DNA from: an uncultured Lachnospiraceae bacterium
Lineage (GTDB): Bacteria; Bacillota; Clostridia; Lachnospirales; Lachnospiraceae
Length of the DNA stretch: 64,000 bases
NCBI GenBank assembly: GCA_902779305.1
Contig: CACZBD010000005.1
Coordinates: forward strand, 1-64,000
Direction: 5' to 3'
This document shows, piece after piece, positions 44,216-53,245 of this stretch. Every line of letters starts with the position of its first letter. The stretch's first letter is position 1. Under the pieces are notes generated by a model. That model was given only the letters and a program-made list of their open reading frames with translations, was not told the origin of the DNA and searched no databases. The translations under genes were made by a program, and so were the position numbers.

Positions 44216-44399
44216 GAAGTGCTTCCTTTGCTTCTCTGACCATCCTGTCGATCGTTGCATGGGAAAGAGGGTATCCCATTTCCCGTTCGATCCGGTCCGT
44301 GTCATACCCTCTTTTCACAAGCTTGCGGATCTCGTCCCCGTATGCAAAATTCCGGACGAAATTCCCAAGCGCTTCTTTGAAATAATCCTGTTCTGCCAT
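44196..44399 (-). CDS. Small helical protein, unknown
   Basis: The 67-residue protein (FVRNFAYGDEIRKLVKRGYDT, then MGYPLSHATIDRMVREAKEAL) looks like an all-helical, possibly helix-turn-helix, small protein. It overlaps the start of the pseudouridine synthase gene by 20 bases, which suggests translational coupling and a real gene. The ribosome binding site is weak (AAGAG). The name and function are unknown to me. Confidence 0.65.
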   Translation of the reverse strand: MAEQDYFKEALGNFVRNFAYGDEIRKLVKRGYDTDRIEREMGYPLSHATIDRMVREAKEALHGSSET

Positions 44400-44420
44400 G
44401 CTCTTTATACTTCTTTAAGT

Positions 44421-46979
44421 TCAGCGGATGTCATAAACGCTTCTTAAGCGGAGATTTCCCACTTCCCCGGAAAGGATGGCGATCCGCTTCTCTCCTGCGT
44501 TCATGTCAAAATAGTTATCGGAAAGCCTCAGATCCTCATTCTCGTTTCTGATCTCCACGCTTCTTGCGTAGGTGTCTGATGTAACAACGATCTCGCGCCC
44601 TTCGATCCTGTACTGCAGGTTCGGATTCACGAACCGGAAATGCTTGGGGATTGAGAAGATCACGGTGCCCGCAGAGATCACGGTACCGTCTGCATCCACC
44701 GCCTCGTAGCTCACATAGTCCTGATACAGCCTTGCTTCGGGAAGTTCCACCGTGTCAAGCCATACCGATGAAAGTGCCGGAGCATGCACGCTGCAGGAAT
44801 CCGACCGGATGATCCTTGCATAGTGATCGCGCAGCGCCCAGTTGACGGTGACCTCTTTTTCCTCCCTCGTCTCGTTGGCAAGACAGAGGGTGATCGATTT
44901 TTTGACCTCGTAAGGCTCCGCGTTCGTGTTGGTATCCTGCGTCAGAATGCCCTCTTCCATGCAGGAAAGCATCACGGGCGCAAAGAAGCGTTTCGCATAA
45001 TAATGCAGCGCTTTCCATCTGCCGTAATAGTCGATGCTCGACCAGGAAGCAACCGGCCAGCAGTCGTTGAGCTGCCAGTAGATCGTTCCCATGCAGCGGC
45101 CGCGGTTTCTGCGGAAATGCTCCACGCCGTAGCGGATCGCATCGGCCTGCAGAAGCTGGGATGCATAGAGCAGTGTATCAAAATCAGTCGGATACAGGTA
45201 TGTTGCCGACAGGTAGTTCATGATCTTGCCGTTCGCCGCATTGTTGCGCTGGTGCTTTTCCATAACATAGGAAAAGATATTGCGATCCTGCTGCTCCGTG
45301 AACATCTCAACGGTCTTTAAAGCCGGGAACGACTGGAAACCGAACTCGGAAACATAACGGAAGAAGAACTGCCGGTAAGCCGTAAACGGAACGCCGCCAT
45401 GCCAGACTTCCCAATAGTGGACATCGCCGCGGTTTTCATCATTCGGATTGTCGAACGCACCGCCTGAAGAAGGGGACGCCGGCCAGTAGAATGTCTGCGG
45501 GTCATACTGCTTTAAGACCTTCGGGATCAGATATTCATACATTTTCACATAATCCGATTTTTGTGCGGCCTTGTTCTGCCAGGCCGCATTCATCAGATAG
45601 GACAGCGGGCCCTTGAATTCAAACATGTTGCCGATCTCATATCTGAGGCCGCTCTGCGCAATAAACATTTCCATCTCGTTGTTGCCGCACCACAGACCCA
45701 GTGAGGCATGATGCCTAAGGCGCTTGATATTATCGATGAACTCGGCCGTGATATTCTCCTCAAATTCCTCCGTCAGATTGTAGACCGCGCAGGCAAACAT
45801 GAAGTCCTGCCACACGATCAGACCCATCTCGTCACAGAGGTCGTAAAAATCATCCGACGGGTAATAGCCGCCGCCCCAGACACGGATCGCGTTGAAGTTC
45901 GCATCCACACAGTCCTGAAGCAGCTGCTTCGTGCGCTCATAGGTCACGCGGCTTAAGATATTGTCTTCCGGGATATAGTCCGCACCCATCGCAAAGATCT
46001 GCACGCCGTTGACTTCATGGGCAAAGCTCTCGCCCCATTCATCCTTTTCGATGTGCATGGTCATGGTGCGCAGTCCGATCCGTCTCTCCCAACTGTCTGC
46101 CTCGACCCCTTTTTCATATAAGGTCACGCTGACCGTATACAGATTCTGTTCGCCGTAACCGTTCGGCCACCAGAGTTTCGGATCTTCGATACAGATCTCA
46201 TTTAGGGCGCATACCGGAACATCCTTACGGAAAGTCAGTGTGCAGGATTCCTTGCGTTCAAAGACCACGGACAGATCCGGTCCTGTGATCTTGACGCTGC
46301 ATTCCAGATCGGCATCTTCACAGTCCTTCAGACCGGGCATCAGATCACATTCCACTTCCGGTTTCAGATATACCTTCCCGTCTTCGTGACGCTGCGAAAT
46401 ATAAACGCTGTCGATCAGGACCGTATCCGTGCCGATCAGTTCCACATCTTTCCAGATCCCCGCATCCGGCAGCCTCGGGCCCCAGTCCCAGCCGAACATG
46501 CAATGTGCTTTTCTGAGCAGCGGAAAGCCAATCATCGCATCGCTCGTGCCTTCCGCAGGGTCTTTTTCATATGCTTCCTTAATAAATTTCGTCGGTGAAT
46601 GAAAGGTGACTTTGAGGGTGTTTTCCACAGGTTTTAAGAGATCTGCGACCTCAAAGTCCCAGACCCTGTGCATGTTGTCTGCGCTTCCCAATGTTTCACC
46701 GTTCAGTTCGACATCCGCAAGCGTATCGAGTCCGTGAAATCTTAAGATCACGCGGCGCGCTTCCCGGATCGCCTCGTCCGTGTCAAAAACCGTCTCATAG
46801 ACATAGTCCTCGTCCATCAACTTCAGGGCTTTCAACTCGTTGTCCCGATAGTACGGGTCATCCATCATTTCCGCGTCCAGAAGATCCTGATAAACGGAGC
46901 CAGGCACCGAAGCCTGTATCCATTCCTCACTTCCGACACGTTTCATTTTCCAGTTTTCATGAATAAACTGTTCGTTCAT
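44421..46979 (-). CDS. Beta-mannosidase, glycoside hydrolase family 2
   Basis: The 852-residue cytoplasmic enzyme removes beta-linked mannose from manno-oligosaccharides. It has an N-terminal jelly-roll with [10 protein letters not shown], then [15 protein letters not shown], typical of family 2 beta-mannosidases. The acid/base region is [11 protein letters not shown] near residue 432, and the probable nucleophile lies in SEFGFQSFP near 545. No signal peptide is present, so imported oligosaccharides are the likely substrate. ATG at 46979 is the first ATG; a TTG four codons upstream is also possible. No transporter or other mannan genes are adjacent. Confidence 0.9.
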   Translation of the reverse strand: MNEQFIHENWKMKRVGSEEWIQASVPGSVYQDLLDAEMMDDPYYRDNELKALKLMDEDYVYETVFDTDEAIREARRVILRFHGLDTLADVELNGETLGSADNMHRVWDFEVADLLKPVENTLKVTFHSPTKFIKEAYEKDPAEGTSDAMIGFPLLRKAHCMFGWDWGPRLPDAGIWKDVELIGTDTVLIDSVYISQRHEDGKVYLKPEVECDLMPGLKDCEDADLECSVKITGPDLSVVFERKESCTLTFRKDVPVCALNEICIEDPKLWWPNGYGEQNLYTVSVTLYEKGVEADSWERRIGLRTMTMHIEKDEWGESFAHEVNGVQIFAMGADYIPEDNILSRVTYERTKQLLQDCVDANFNAIRVWGGGYYPSDDFYDLCDEMGLIVWQDFMFACAVYNLTEEFEENITAEFIDNIKRLRHHASLGLWCGNNEMEMFIAQSGLRYEIGNMFEFKGPLSYLMNAAWQNKAAQKSDYVKMYEYLIPKVLKQYDPQTFYWPASPSSGGAFDNPNDENRGDVHYWEVWHGGVPFTAYRQFFFRYVSEFGFQSFPALKTVEMFTEQQDRNIFSYVMEKHQRNNAANGKIMNYLSATYLYPTDFDTLLYASQLLQADAIRYGVEHFRRNRGRCMGTIYWQLNDCWPVASWSSIDYYGRWKALHYYAKRFFAPVMLSCMEEGILTQDTNTNAEPYEVKKSITLCLANETREEKEVTVNWALRDHYARIIRSDSCSVHAPALSSVWLDTVELPEARLYQDYVSYEAVDADGTVISAGTVIFSIPKHFRFVNPNLQYRIEGREIVVTSDTYARSVEIRNENEDLRLSDNYFDMNAGEKRIAILSGEVGNLRLRSVYDIR

Positions 46980-47012
46980 AACCTTCCCCAAACCTTTCCA
47001 TAGTTTCTCTCT

Positions 47013-48347
47013 TTATCCGGCACAAAACGACCGGATCTTCTCCGCCATATAGGCCAGTTTTTCTTCGCTCATCCCCGGATAGACCCCGATCCAGAACGAA
47101 TCGTTCATGATCCGGTCGGTATTTGCAAGATCCCCGACAATGCGGTAGCCCTCTTTGCTCTTTCGCATTTCGTCAAAGCAGGGATGCTTGGTCAGATTGC
47201 CCGAAAACAGCATTCTGGTCTGAATGCCTGCATTTTCCAGATACGGAACGAGTTCAGACCGCTTGACGCCCGTACAGGTTAACATAAATCCGAACCAGCT
47301 TGGCCTCGCGTTTTCACAGGCAGAAGGCAGAAGCAGCTTGTCTGCAAGATCCTGCAGAGCCTGATGCAGATAGTCGAAATGTTCTCTTCTCTTCTTTACA
47401 AAGGAAGGAAACTTCTCAAGCTGCGCGCAGCCGATGGCCGCCTGCAGATCCGTGGCCTTCAGGTTGTATCCGAAATGCGAATAGACATATTTATGATCAT
47501 AGCCAAGCGGCAGTTCCCCGTACTGTCTGTCAAAGCGGTGTCCGCAGAGGTTGTCCCTGCCGGACGGACAGCTGCAGTCCCTGCCCCAGTCGCGCATCGA
47601 GCGGATGATCTTATGCAGCAGCGGATCGTTCGTATAGACCGCGCCGCCCTCGCCCATCGTCATGTGATGCGGCGGGTAGAAACTGGAGGTGCCGATATCT
47701 CCGACCGTTCCGGTAAGGTATGTTTTGCCGTCAAGATCGTATTCGGAGCCAAGCGCATCACAGTTGTCCTCGACAAGCCAGAGGCCGTGCTTTTCACAGA
47801 ATGCTTTTACCGACTTCAAGTCGAAAGGATTCCCCAGCGTGTGTGCCAGCATGACGGCCTTTGTTTTTTCGGAAAGTGCTTCCTCCAGTCTCGTTACGTC
47901 GATGTTGTACTGCCCCATCGTCACATCGACAAAAACCGGAACGGCGCCGTACTGGATGATCGGTGTGACCGTGGTCGGAAAACCGGCTGCCACGGTGATC
48001 ACTTCATCCCCGCGTTTGATCGCACGATCCTTAAGAAGCGGCGAAGTCAGCGTCATAAATGCCAGCAGGTTCGCGCTCGACCCGGAGTTTACAAGCGAAC
48101 AGAATTTCACGCCCAGATACTCCGCAAGTTTCTTCTCGAACGCATCCGTATACCGCCCGCTCGTCAGCCAGAATTCCAGCGCCGCATCTACGAGATTGAC
48201 CATCTCGTCATGGTCAAAGACACGGGACGCATAGGGGATCCGGTCCCCGGGCGTGAATGATTTTTCCTGATGAAACGTATCGCAGTAAGCGGAAACGGCT
48301 TTTAAGATCTCGTTTCTGGCTTCCTGCTCACTCATGTTTTCAAACAT
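47013..48347 (-). CDS. rfbH: CDP-4-keto-6-deoxyglucose 3-dehydrase (E1)
   Basis: The 444-residue PLP enzyme is of the RfbH/DdhC/AscC type, which removes the 3-OH of CDP-4-keto-6-deoxyglucose with help from an iron-sulfur cluster and a reductase. The aminotransferase-fold protein has His instead of the Schiff-base Lys (SFYPPHHMTMGEGG, near 222-230), the mark of this dehydrase. The Cys-containing stretch DCSCPSGRDNLCGHRF near 255 fits the iron-sulfur site. The ATG at 48347 follows AGGAGAACTGCC. It works after RfbG, encoded just upstream, to make CDP-3,6-dideoxyhexoses for surface glycans. Confidence 0.92.
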   Translation of the reverse strand: MFENMSEQEARNEILKAVSAYCDTFHQEKSFTPGDRIPYASRVFDHDEMVNLVDAALEFWLTSGRYTDAFEKKLAEYLGVKFCSLVNSGSSANLLAFMTLTSPLLKDRAIKRGDEVITVAAGFPTTVTPIIQYGAVPVFVDVTMGQYNIDVTRLEEALSEKTKAVMLAHTLGNPFDLKSVKAFCEKHGLWLVEDNCDALGSEYDLDGKTYLTGTVGDIGTSSFYPPHHMTMGEGGAVYTNDPLLHKIIRSMRDWGRDCSCPSGRDNLCGHRFDRQYGELPLGYDHKYVYSHFGYNLKATDLQAAIGCAQLEKFPSFVKKRREHFDYLHQALQDLADKLLLPSACENARPSWFGFMLTCTGVKRSELVPYLENAGIQTRMLFSGNLTKHPCFDEMRKSKEGYRIVGDLANTDRIMNDSFWIGVYPGMSEEKLAYMAEKIRSFCAG

Positions 48348-48461
48348 GGCAGTTCTCCTGTTGCTTCTATCATTTACTGTTTTATTATTTACCATTGCTT
48401 ATATATTTCCGGCTGTTCCCGGTTATGCTGTTCCGGCTTCTGCCACTAGGGAGTATAGGAT

Positions 48462-49577
48462 TTATGACAGGAACGCCTCGATCTGCTCGCTCATGCATCT
48501 TTTAAGGCTTTGTGCGGTCCGGATCGGATCGGTCCTTGATGTCTTCAGCTTCATGCGCAGCTGTTCGAACTCGACGATCCTTGAAAGCGTGTCATCGATC
48601 GACCAGTGCGGCTCCCAGAGAAACGTGGATTTTAGCTTCGTGCAGTCCAGTTTCAAAAAGCCCGCTTCATGCGGTCCGTTGTCGCTTTGGATCTTCAGCC
48701 GCAGCCTGTTCTCATTATCCGCCAGGCCAGCCGCTTCATTCCAAAGATAACAAAACCGGTCTGCGAGGATCCCCGTCGTCACGTTGTTCTGGTCATCCGG
48801 CCCGACATTGTAGCAGCCGGCATAATCGCGATTTTCATACTGTCTCATGGCCACCATCAGATAGACAAACAACGGCTCCAAAACATGCTGGTACGGTCTT
48901 GTGGATCGCGGATTGCGGATGATCACGCAATCTCCTGAAAATGCCGCTCTGACGCAGTCCGGAATGATCCGGTCCTTGGCATAATCGCCTCCGCCGAGTA
49001 CGTTTCCTGCCCTGCACGTGGAAACGGCAACACCCTTTGCATCAAGAAATGACTGAATATAACTGTGAGTCACCAGTTCCGAGCAGGATTTGGAATTTGA
49101 ATACGGATCGTAACCGTCGAGCATGTCCGTTTCAACATAGCCCTGCTCCTGCTCTTTGTTCAGATACACCTTGTCCGTGGTCACATTCACGACGGACTTG
49201 ACGGAATCAGTCTTTCTCACACATTCCAGCACATTGACCGTGCCCATCACATTGGTCTCGTAGGTCAGCACCGGCTGCAGATAGGATTCCCGCACAATGG
49301 GCTGCGCCGCCATATGGATCACGATCTCGGGTTGAAACTGCGAAAAGATCTGTGACAGATGGTTAAGGTCCCGGATATCCCCTTCCACAGAGCGGATCCC
49401 GTCTTCCATATTGGTTAACATAAATAAGCTCGGATCCGTGGGCGGCTTAAGCGCATACCCGCAGATCTCTGCACCGAGATCTTTCAGGATCGCCGTCAGC
49501 CAGGTTCCCTTAAAGCCGGTATGCCCGGTCACGAGCACCCGTTTTCCTTTATAAAAATCGGCATATACCTGTTTCAA
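48462..49577 (-). CDS. rfbG: CDP-glucose 4,6-dehydratase
   Basis: The 371-residue short-chain dehydrogenase/reductase family enzyme has the NAD-binding VTGHTGFKGTWL, Thr in VNVTTDKVY, and the catalytic YxxxK in YSNSK near residue 157. The adjacent RfbH fixes the pathway as CDP-dideoxyhexose synthesis. The start is TTG at 49577, eight bases after a perfect AGGAGG, with no competing ATG. The 115-base space to rfbH has no feature that I can name. The cytidylyltransferase (RfbF) and E3 reductase are not in the window. Confidence 0.93.
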   Translation of the reverse strand: MKQVYADFYKGKRVLVTGHTGFKGTWLTAILKDLGAEICGYALKPPTDPSLFMLTNMEDGIRSVEGDIRDLNHLSQIFSQFQPEIVIHMAAQPIVRESYLQPVLTYETNVMGTVNVLECVRKTDSVKSVVNVTTDKVYLNKEQEQGYVETDMLDGYDPYSNSKSCSELVTHSYIQSFLDAKGVAVSTCRAGNVLGGGDYAKDRIIPDCVRAAFSGDCVIIRNPRSTRPYQHVLEPLFVYLMVAMRQYENRDYAGCYNVGPDDQNNVTTGILADRFCYLWNEAAGLADNENRLRLKIQSDNGPHEAGFLKLDCTKLKSTFLWEPHWSIDDTLSRIVEFEQLRMKLKTSRTDPIRTAQSLKRCMSEQIEAFLS

Positions 49578-49597
49578 ATCCTAAACCTCCTACATGA

Positions 49598-51064
49598 TCA
49601 CTTCAGCGGCTCTTCTTCCAGGATCTCTTCGATCAGCACCCGCTCATCCATCGGATACTTCTTTCCTTCGATCTCCTGATAGTCCTCGTGTCCTTTTCCG
49701 GCCAGCACGATCACGTCGCCGTCCTCTGCGTTCCTGATCGCATAGGCAATGGCTTCCTTGCGGTCGATGATCTCGACATATTTTCCGCTTGTTTTGCCGA
49801 TGCCGGCCTTGATGTCGTCGATGATCGCCTGCGGATCCTCAAAGCGCGGATTATCCGAAGTAATGATGGACAGGTCCGCATATTCGCCGCTTGCCTCGCC
49901 CATCTCATAGCGCCGGTCTTTTGCCCGGTTTCCGCCGCAGCCGAACAGGCACACGATCCGTTTCGGCTCGTATTCGCGAAGGGTTTGCAGCAGGCTCCTT
50001 AAGGCCATGCCGTTATGCGCATAATCGATCATCAGCGTGAACCTGTCGGAGATCGGGATCATCTCGATGCGGCCCTTGACTTTTGCCACATGCAGCGCTT
50101 TTTGCACATCCTCCTGCCCGATCTTGAAATGCCTGCAGACCGCAACGGCGCAAAGCGCATTGTAAACACTGAATCTGCCGGGCGTCGGGATCGAAACATG
50201 CATGCTGCAAAGTCCCGTCACGTCAAAATCAACCCCGAGACTTCCCGCCTCTTTGGTCAGGGTGATGTTTTCCGCTTTCAGATCTCTTGTCCCTTCAAGG
50301 CCGTAGCGCTCCACCGTGCAGGTGTGGCCTTTTAAGATCTCTTCCACATGCGGATCGTCCCCGTTGACGATCCCGACCCTGCACTGCTGAAACAGCAGGC
50401 TCTTGCAGGCCATATAATGTTCAAAACTCTCATGTTCGTTCGGCCCGATGTGGTCCGGCTCGATATTGGTAAAGATCCCCAAGTCAAAATCGATCGCATC
50501 GGTCCTGTGCATCATCAGCCCCTGGGAAGACACTTCCATTACGACCGCCTGCATACCTGCATCAGCCATTTTGCGGAAATATTCCTGGATCGTATAGGAT
50601 TCGGGCGTGGTGTTTTTCGCGGGAATATGTTCCTCTCCGATGATCACTTCGATCGTTCCGATAAGACCGACTCTGTAGCCGGCATGCTCTAAGATCGATC
50701 TGATCAGATAAGTCGTTGTCGTTTTCCCTTTTGTGCCGGTCACGCCGATCACTTTCATCTGTCTTGCCGGATGGCCGAAATAGGCCGCGGACAGATAGGC
50801 GAGCGCGCGTCTGGTGGAATCCACCTTGATCACACAGACATCCTCCCGCACTTCCACGTCCTTTTCCACGACCAGTGCCGCAGCGCCCTTTTCCACAGCT
50901 TCTTTTGCGACCGAATGACCGTCAAAATTTGCCCCTGCGATACAGACGAAAACGCTTCCCTTTTCGATCTTCCGGTTGTCCATCACCAGGGTCGTGACCT
51001 CTGTTTCAAGGTTTCCCTGCAGGACTTCATGTGCCAGTTCACTTACCAGTTCTTTGAGTTTCAT
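49598..51064 (-). CDS. murE: UDP-MurNAc-L-Ala-D-Glu: meso-diaminopimelate ligase
   Basis: The 488-residue ligase adds the third amino acid to the peptidoglycan stem peptide in the cytoplasm. It shows the P-loop GVTGTKGKTTTT near 108, NTTPES, MEVSSQGL, IDYAHN and the specificity motif DNPR near 404, which marks the meso-DAP enzymes rather than the lysine ones. The length is normal. It is followed by rfbG after a 20-base spacer, so cell-wall and surface-sugar genes may share a transcript. Confidence 0.94.
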   Translation of the reverse strand: MKLKELVSELAHEVLQGNLETEVTTLVMDNRKIEKGSVFVCIAGANFDGHSVAKEAVEKGAAALVVEKDVEVREDVCVIKVDSTRRALAYLSAAYFGHPARQMKVIGVTGTKGKTTTTYLIRSILEHAGYRVGLIGTIEVIIGEEHIPAKNTTPESYTIQEYFRKMADAGMQAVVMEVSSQGLMMHRTDAIDFDLGIFTNIEPDHIGPNEHESFEHYMACKSLLFQQCRVGIVNGDDPHVEEILKGHTCTVERYGLEGTRDLKAENITLTKEAGSLGVDFDVTGLCSMHVSIPTPGRFSVYNALCAVAVCRHFKIGQEDVQKALHVAKVKGRIEMIPISDRFTLMIDYAHNGMALRSLLQTLREYEPKRIVCLFGCGGNRAKDRRYEMGEASGEYADLSIITSDNPRFEDPQAIIDDIKAGIGKTSGKYVEIIDRKEAIAYAIRNAEDGDVIVLAGKGHEDYQEIEGKKYPMDERVLIEEILEEEPLK

Positions 51065-51206
51065 GACTTTCTGTTTCTTTCATTTTCGTTTTATTTTTTC
51101 TTTATGATTTGTACACAGTTTGCACACACTTTCATTTTACAATAAATGACAGATAGATGAAACACTCACTATCTCCCCCCTCATAAGAGAACTTCAAGCC
51201 GGTGCC

Positions 51207-53009
51207 CTAGGTATCCGGCTTGATCTCTTTTATATCAAGTTGAATGCTTCTTTTTCCATTGAATTCATTGATCTTTGGTGTATAGACAATGGACACCGTA
51301 TCTCCCGCGTGGTATTCCTGCGCAAAGGCATCCGCATCGCAATACCTAAATCCATATGCCTGTTCCCCTACAAAATAAACCCTGACGGAATTATGTACAT
51401 CTTTTCCCTGCACGCGCACTTCTTTGATCTTGAGTCCTTTTTGCGCAAAGAGAGGCGTCGGATTTCCGTTCCCGAACGGTCTTAAAAGATCCAGTTCTTT
51501 CGTAAAGGCTTCCGTTACATAACTGACGGGCATGGGAATGTCGATCTTCACCTTTTCCGTCAGATCGTCTTCGCTTAATCCCGCATGTTCGTTCAGCCTC
51601 TTACGCAAATCTTCGATGTCCTCTTCCTTAAGAGACATCCCTGCCGCCATCTTATGCCCGCCGAATTTGAGCAGCAGATCGCTTTCCTTCTGCAGGGCTT
51701 CAAACATGTTGTAGGCTTCGATGGAACGGCCGCTGCCTTTCACGCTGCCTTCCGCGGGCTTCTCATCTGTGTCCGCATCCGCCGGTTCTGTTGTCCCTTC
51801 TGCTGCCAAACTTACCGTCTCACCGGTTCCTTCCGTTTCTGCGGTCCCTTCCGCGCCGGGTCTCGTCAGCACGATGGCCGGTTTATAAAAATGCTCTCTC
51901 ACCTTTCCCGCAACGATCCCGGCAATGCTTTCATGGCAATCCGGCAGAAAGATGACCAAAACCGGATCCTCTGTCATGACAGGATTGTTGTCATCCCCTT
52001 CCGTCACGATCCGGATCGCTTCCTTCGTCGCGCTGTCTGTGATCGCCTTTCTGGTCACATTCAGTTCCTTAAGATTCTGCGCGAGCCTGACGGCATCCTC
52101 TCTGTTACCGGAAAGAAACAGCTGCAGCGCCTGTTCCGCCAGATCCAGGCGCCCTGTTGCATTCACGCAGGGCCCCAGAACAAATCCGAGTGCGTGATAT
52201 CCGAGTTTGCTCCTGTCCTGCTCAGTAACATCGATCAGCGCGTTTAATCCGATGTTGGTCGTGGTCTTCATTTTTTCTATGCCGTATTTTACGATGATGT
52301 GATTTTCATCCAAAAGCGGCATCACGTCACAGACTGTCGCAAATGCTGCAAATTCCAGGAGATCGCCGGGCATTTCAAGCTGCATCTTCCTGCAGAGTAT
52401 CTGCACAAATTTATAAGCGACCACGGCACCGCAGATCTCCCTGTAAGGATAAGTACAGCCCGGCTGTTTGGGATTGACGATCGCATCCGCTGCCGGAAGC
52501 TGTTCCTGCGGTTCATGATGGTCGGTCACGATCACGCACATCCCGAGTTCTTTGGCATGATCGATCGCATCCAAGGCCGCGATCCCGTTATCGCAGGTTA
52601 AGATCATGGCCACCTTGTCCTCGTTCGCCCGGTCAATGAGGCGCCGGTTCAGTCCGTAGCCATCCTTAACCCTGTCCGGGAGCATCCAGCAAATATTTGC
52701 TCCTGCAGCCTGCAGAGTTTTTACCAGAATATAGGTGGCGCAGACGCCGTCCACATCATAATCGCCGACAACACAGATCCTGCCGCCGCCTTCGATCATC
52801 GCCTTTACCAGAGACACTGCAACGTCCATATCCTTAAGCAGCATCGGGTCATATAACTGCGTCAGATCCCCTGTCAGGAATTTCCGGATCTGATCCTCCG
52901 TCTCCATATCGCGGTTTCTTGCGATCCGTGCCAGCATCGGACTGATCGAAAGGTTCCTTGCGATCGCATCAAAATCTGCTCTTTTTGTCATTACCACCCA
53001 GCGTTTCAT
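51207..53009 (-). CDS. recJ: Single-stranded-DNA exonuclease RecJ
   Basis: The 600-residue DHH-family 5'-3' exonuclease has GDYDVDGVCA near 80, the TDHHEP motif near 160, CVNATGRLD near 285 and the DHHA1 motif GGHKMAAGMS near 453. A Glu/Thr/Ala-rich insert lies near 395-430, between the two core domains. The ATG lies after AGGAGAAACGGACC. It supports recombination and mismatch repair. Confidence 0.94.
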   Translation of the reverse strand: MKRWVVMTKRADFDAIARNLSISPMLARIARNRDMETEDQIRKFLTGDLTQLYDPMLLKDMDVAVSLVKAMIEGGGRICVVGDYDVDGVCATYILVKTLQAAGANICWMLPDRVKDGYGLNRRLIDRANEDKVAMILTCDNGIAALDAIDHAKELGMCVIVTDHHEPQEQLPAADAIVNPKQPGCTYPYREICGAVVAYKFVQILCRKMQLEMPGDLLEFAAFATVCDVMPLLDENHIIVKYGIEKMKTTTNIGLNALIDVTEQDRSKLGYHALGFVLGPCVNATGRLDLAEQALQLFLSGNREDAVRLAQNLKELNVTRKAITDSATKEAIRIVTEGDDNNPVMTEDPVLVIFLPDCHESIAGIVAGKVREHFYKPAIVLTRPGAEGTAETEGTGETVSLAAEGTTEPADADTDEKPAEGSVKGSGRSIEAYNMFEALQKESDLLLKFGGHKMAAGMSLKEEDIEDLRKRLNEHAGLSEDDLTEKVKIDIPMPVSYVTEAFTKELDLLRPFGNGNPTPLFAQKGLKIKEVRVQGKDVHNSVRVYFVGEQAYGFRYCDADAFAQEYHAGDTVSIVYTPKINEFNGKRSIQLDIKEIKPDT

Positions 53010-53052
53010 GGTCCGTTTCTCCTGTGATCCAAACAGCGTTCACACATCAGAT

Positions 53053-53082
53053 ATTATATAACAATCCGATCCTTCGTAGCAA
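53053..53082 (-). promoter_or_regulatory. Promoter of recJ
   Basis: On the minus strand TTGCTA (53077-53082) and TATAAT (53053-53058) are separated by 18 bases, 44 bases before the ATG. Confidence 0.6.
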
Positions 53083-53156
53083 TGACAGGATCAAAATAAA
53101 AGGATGTCCGGACTTATGAGCATTGCCCGGATTGTATCAATGATGGTCATGAACGG

Positions 53157-53195
53157 AAAAGGACCGGGCCGAGCAATGACGGGCCGATCCTTTTT
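53157..53195 (-). terminator. Terminator of secDF
   Basis: AAAAGGACCGGGCCG and CGGGCCGATCCTTTT pair at 14 of 15 positions around an eight-base loop. The symmetric A and T ends make it bidirectional in form. It lies about 50 bases after the secDF stop. Confidence 0.85.
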
Positions 53196-53245
53196 CTGCA
53201 TATTTCAAAACAATGATAAAACAGCGTTTGTTATGCTTATTTTAC

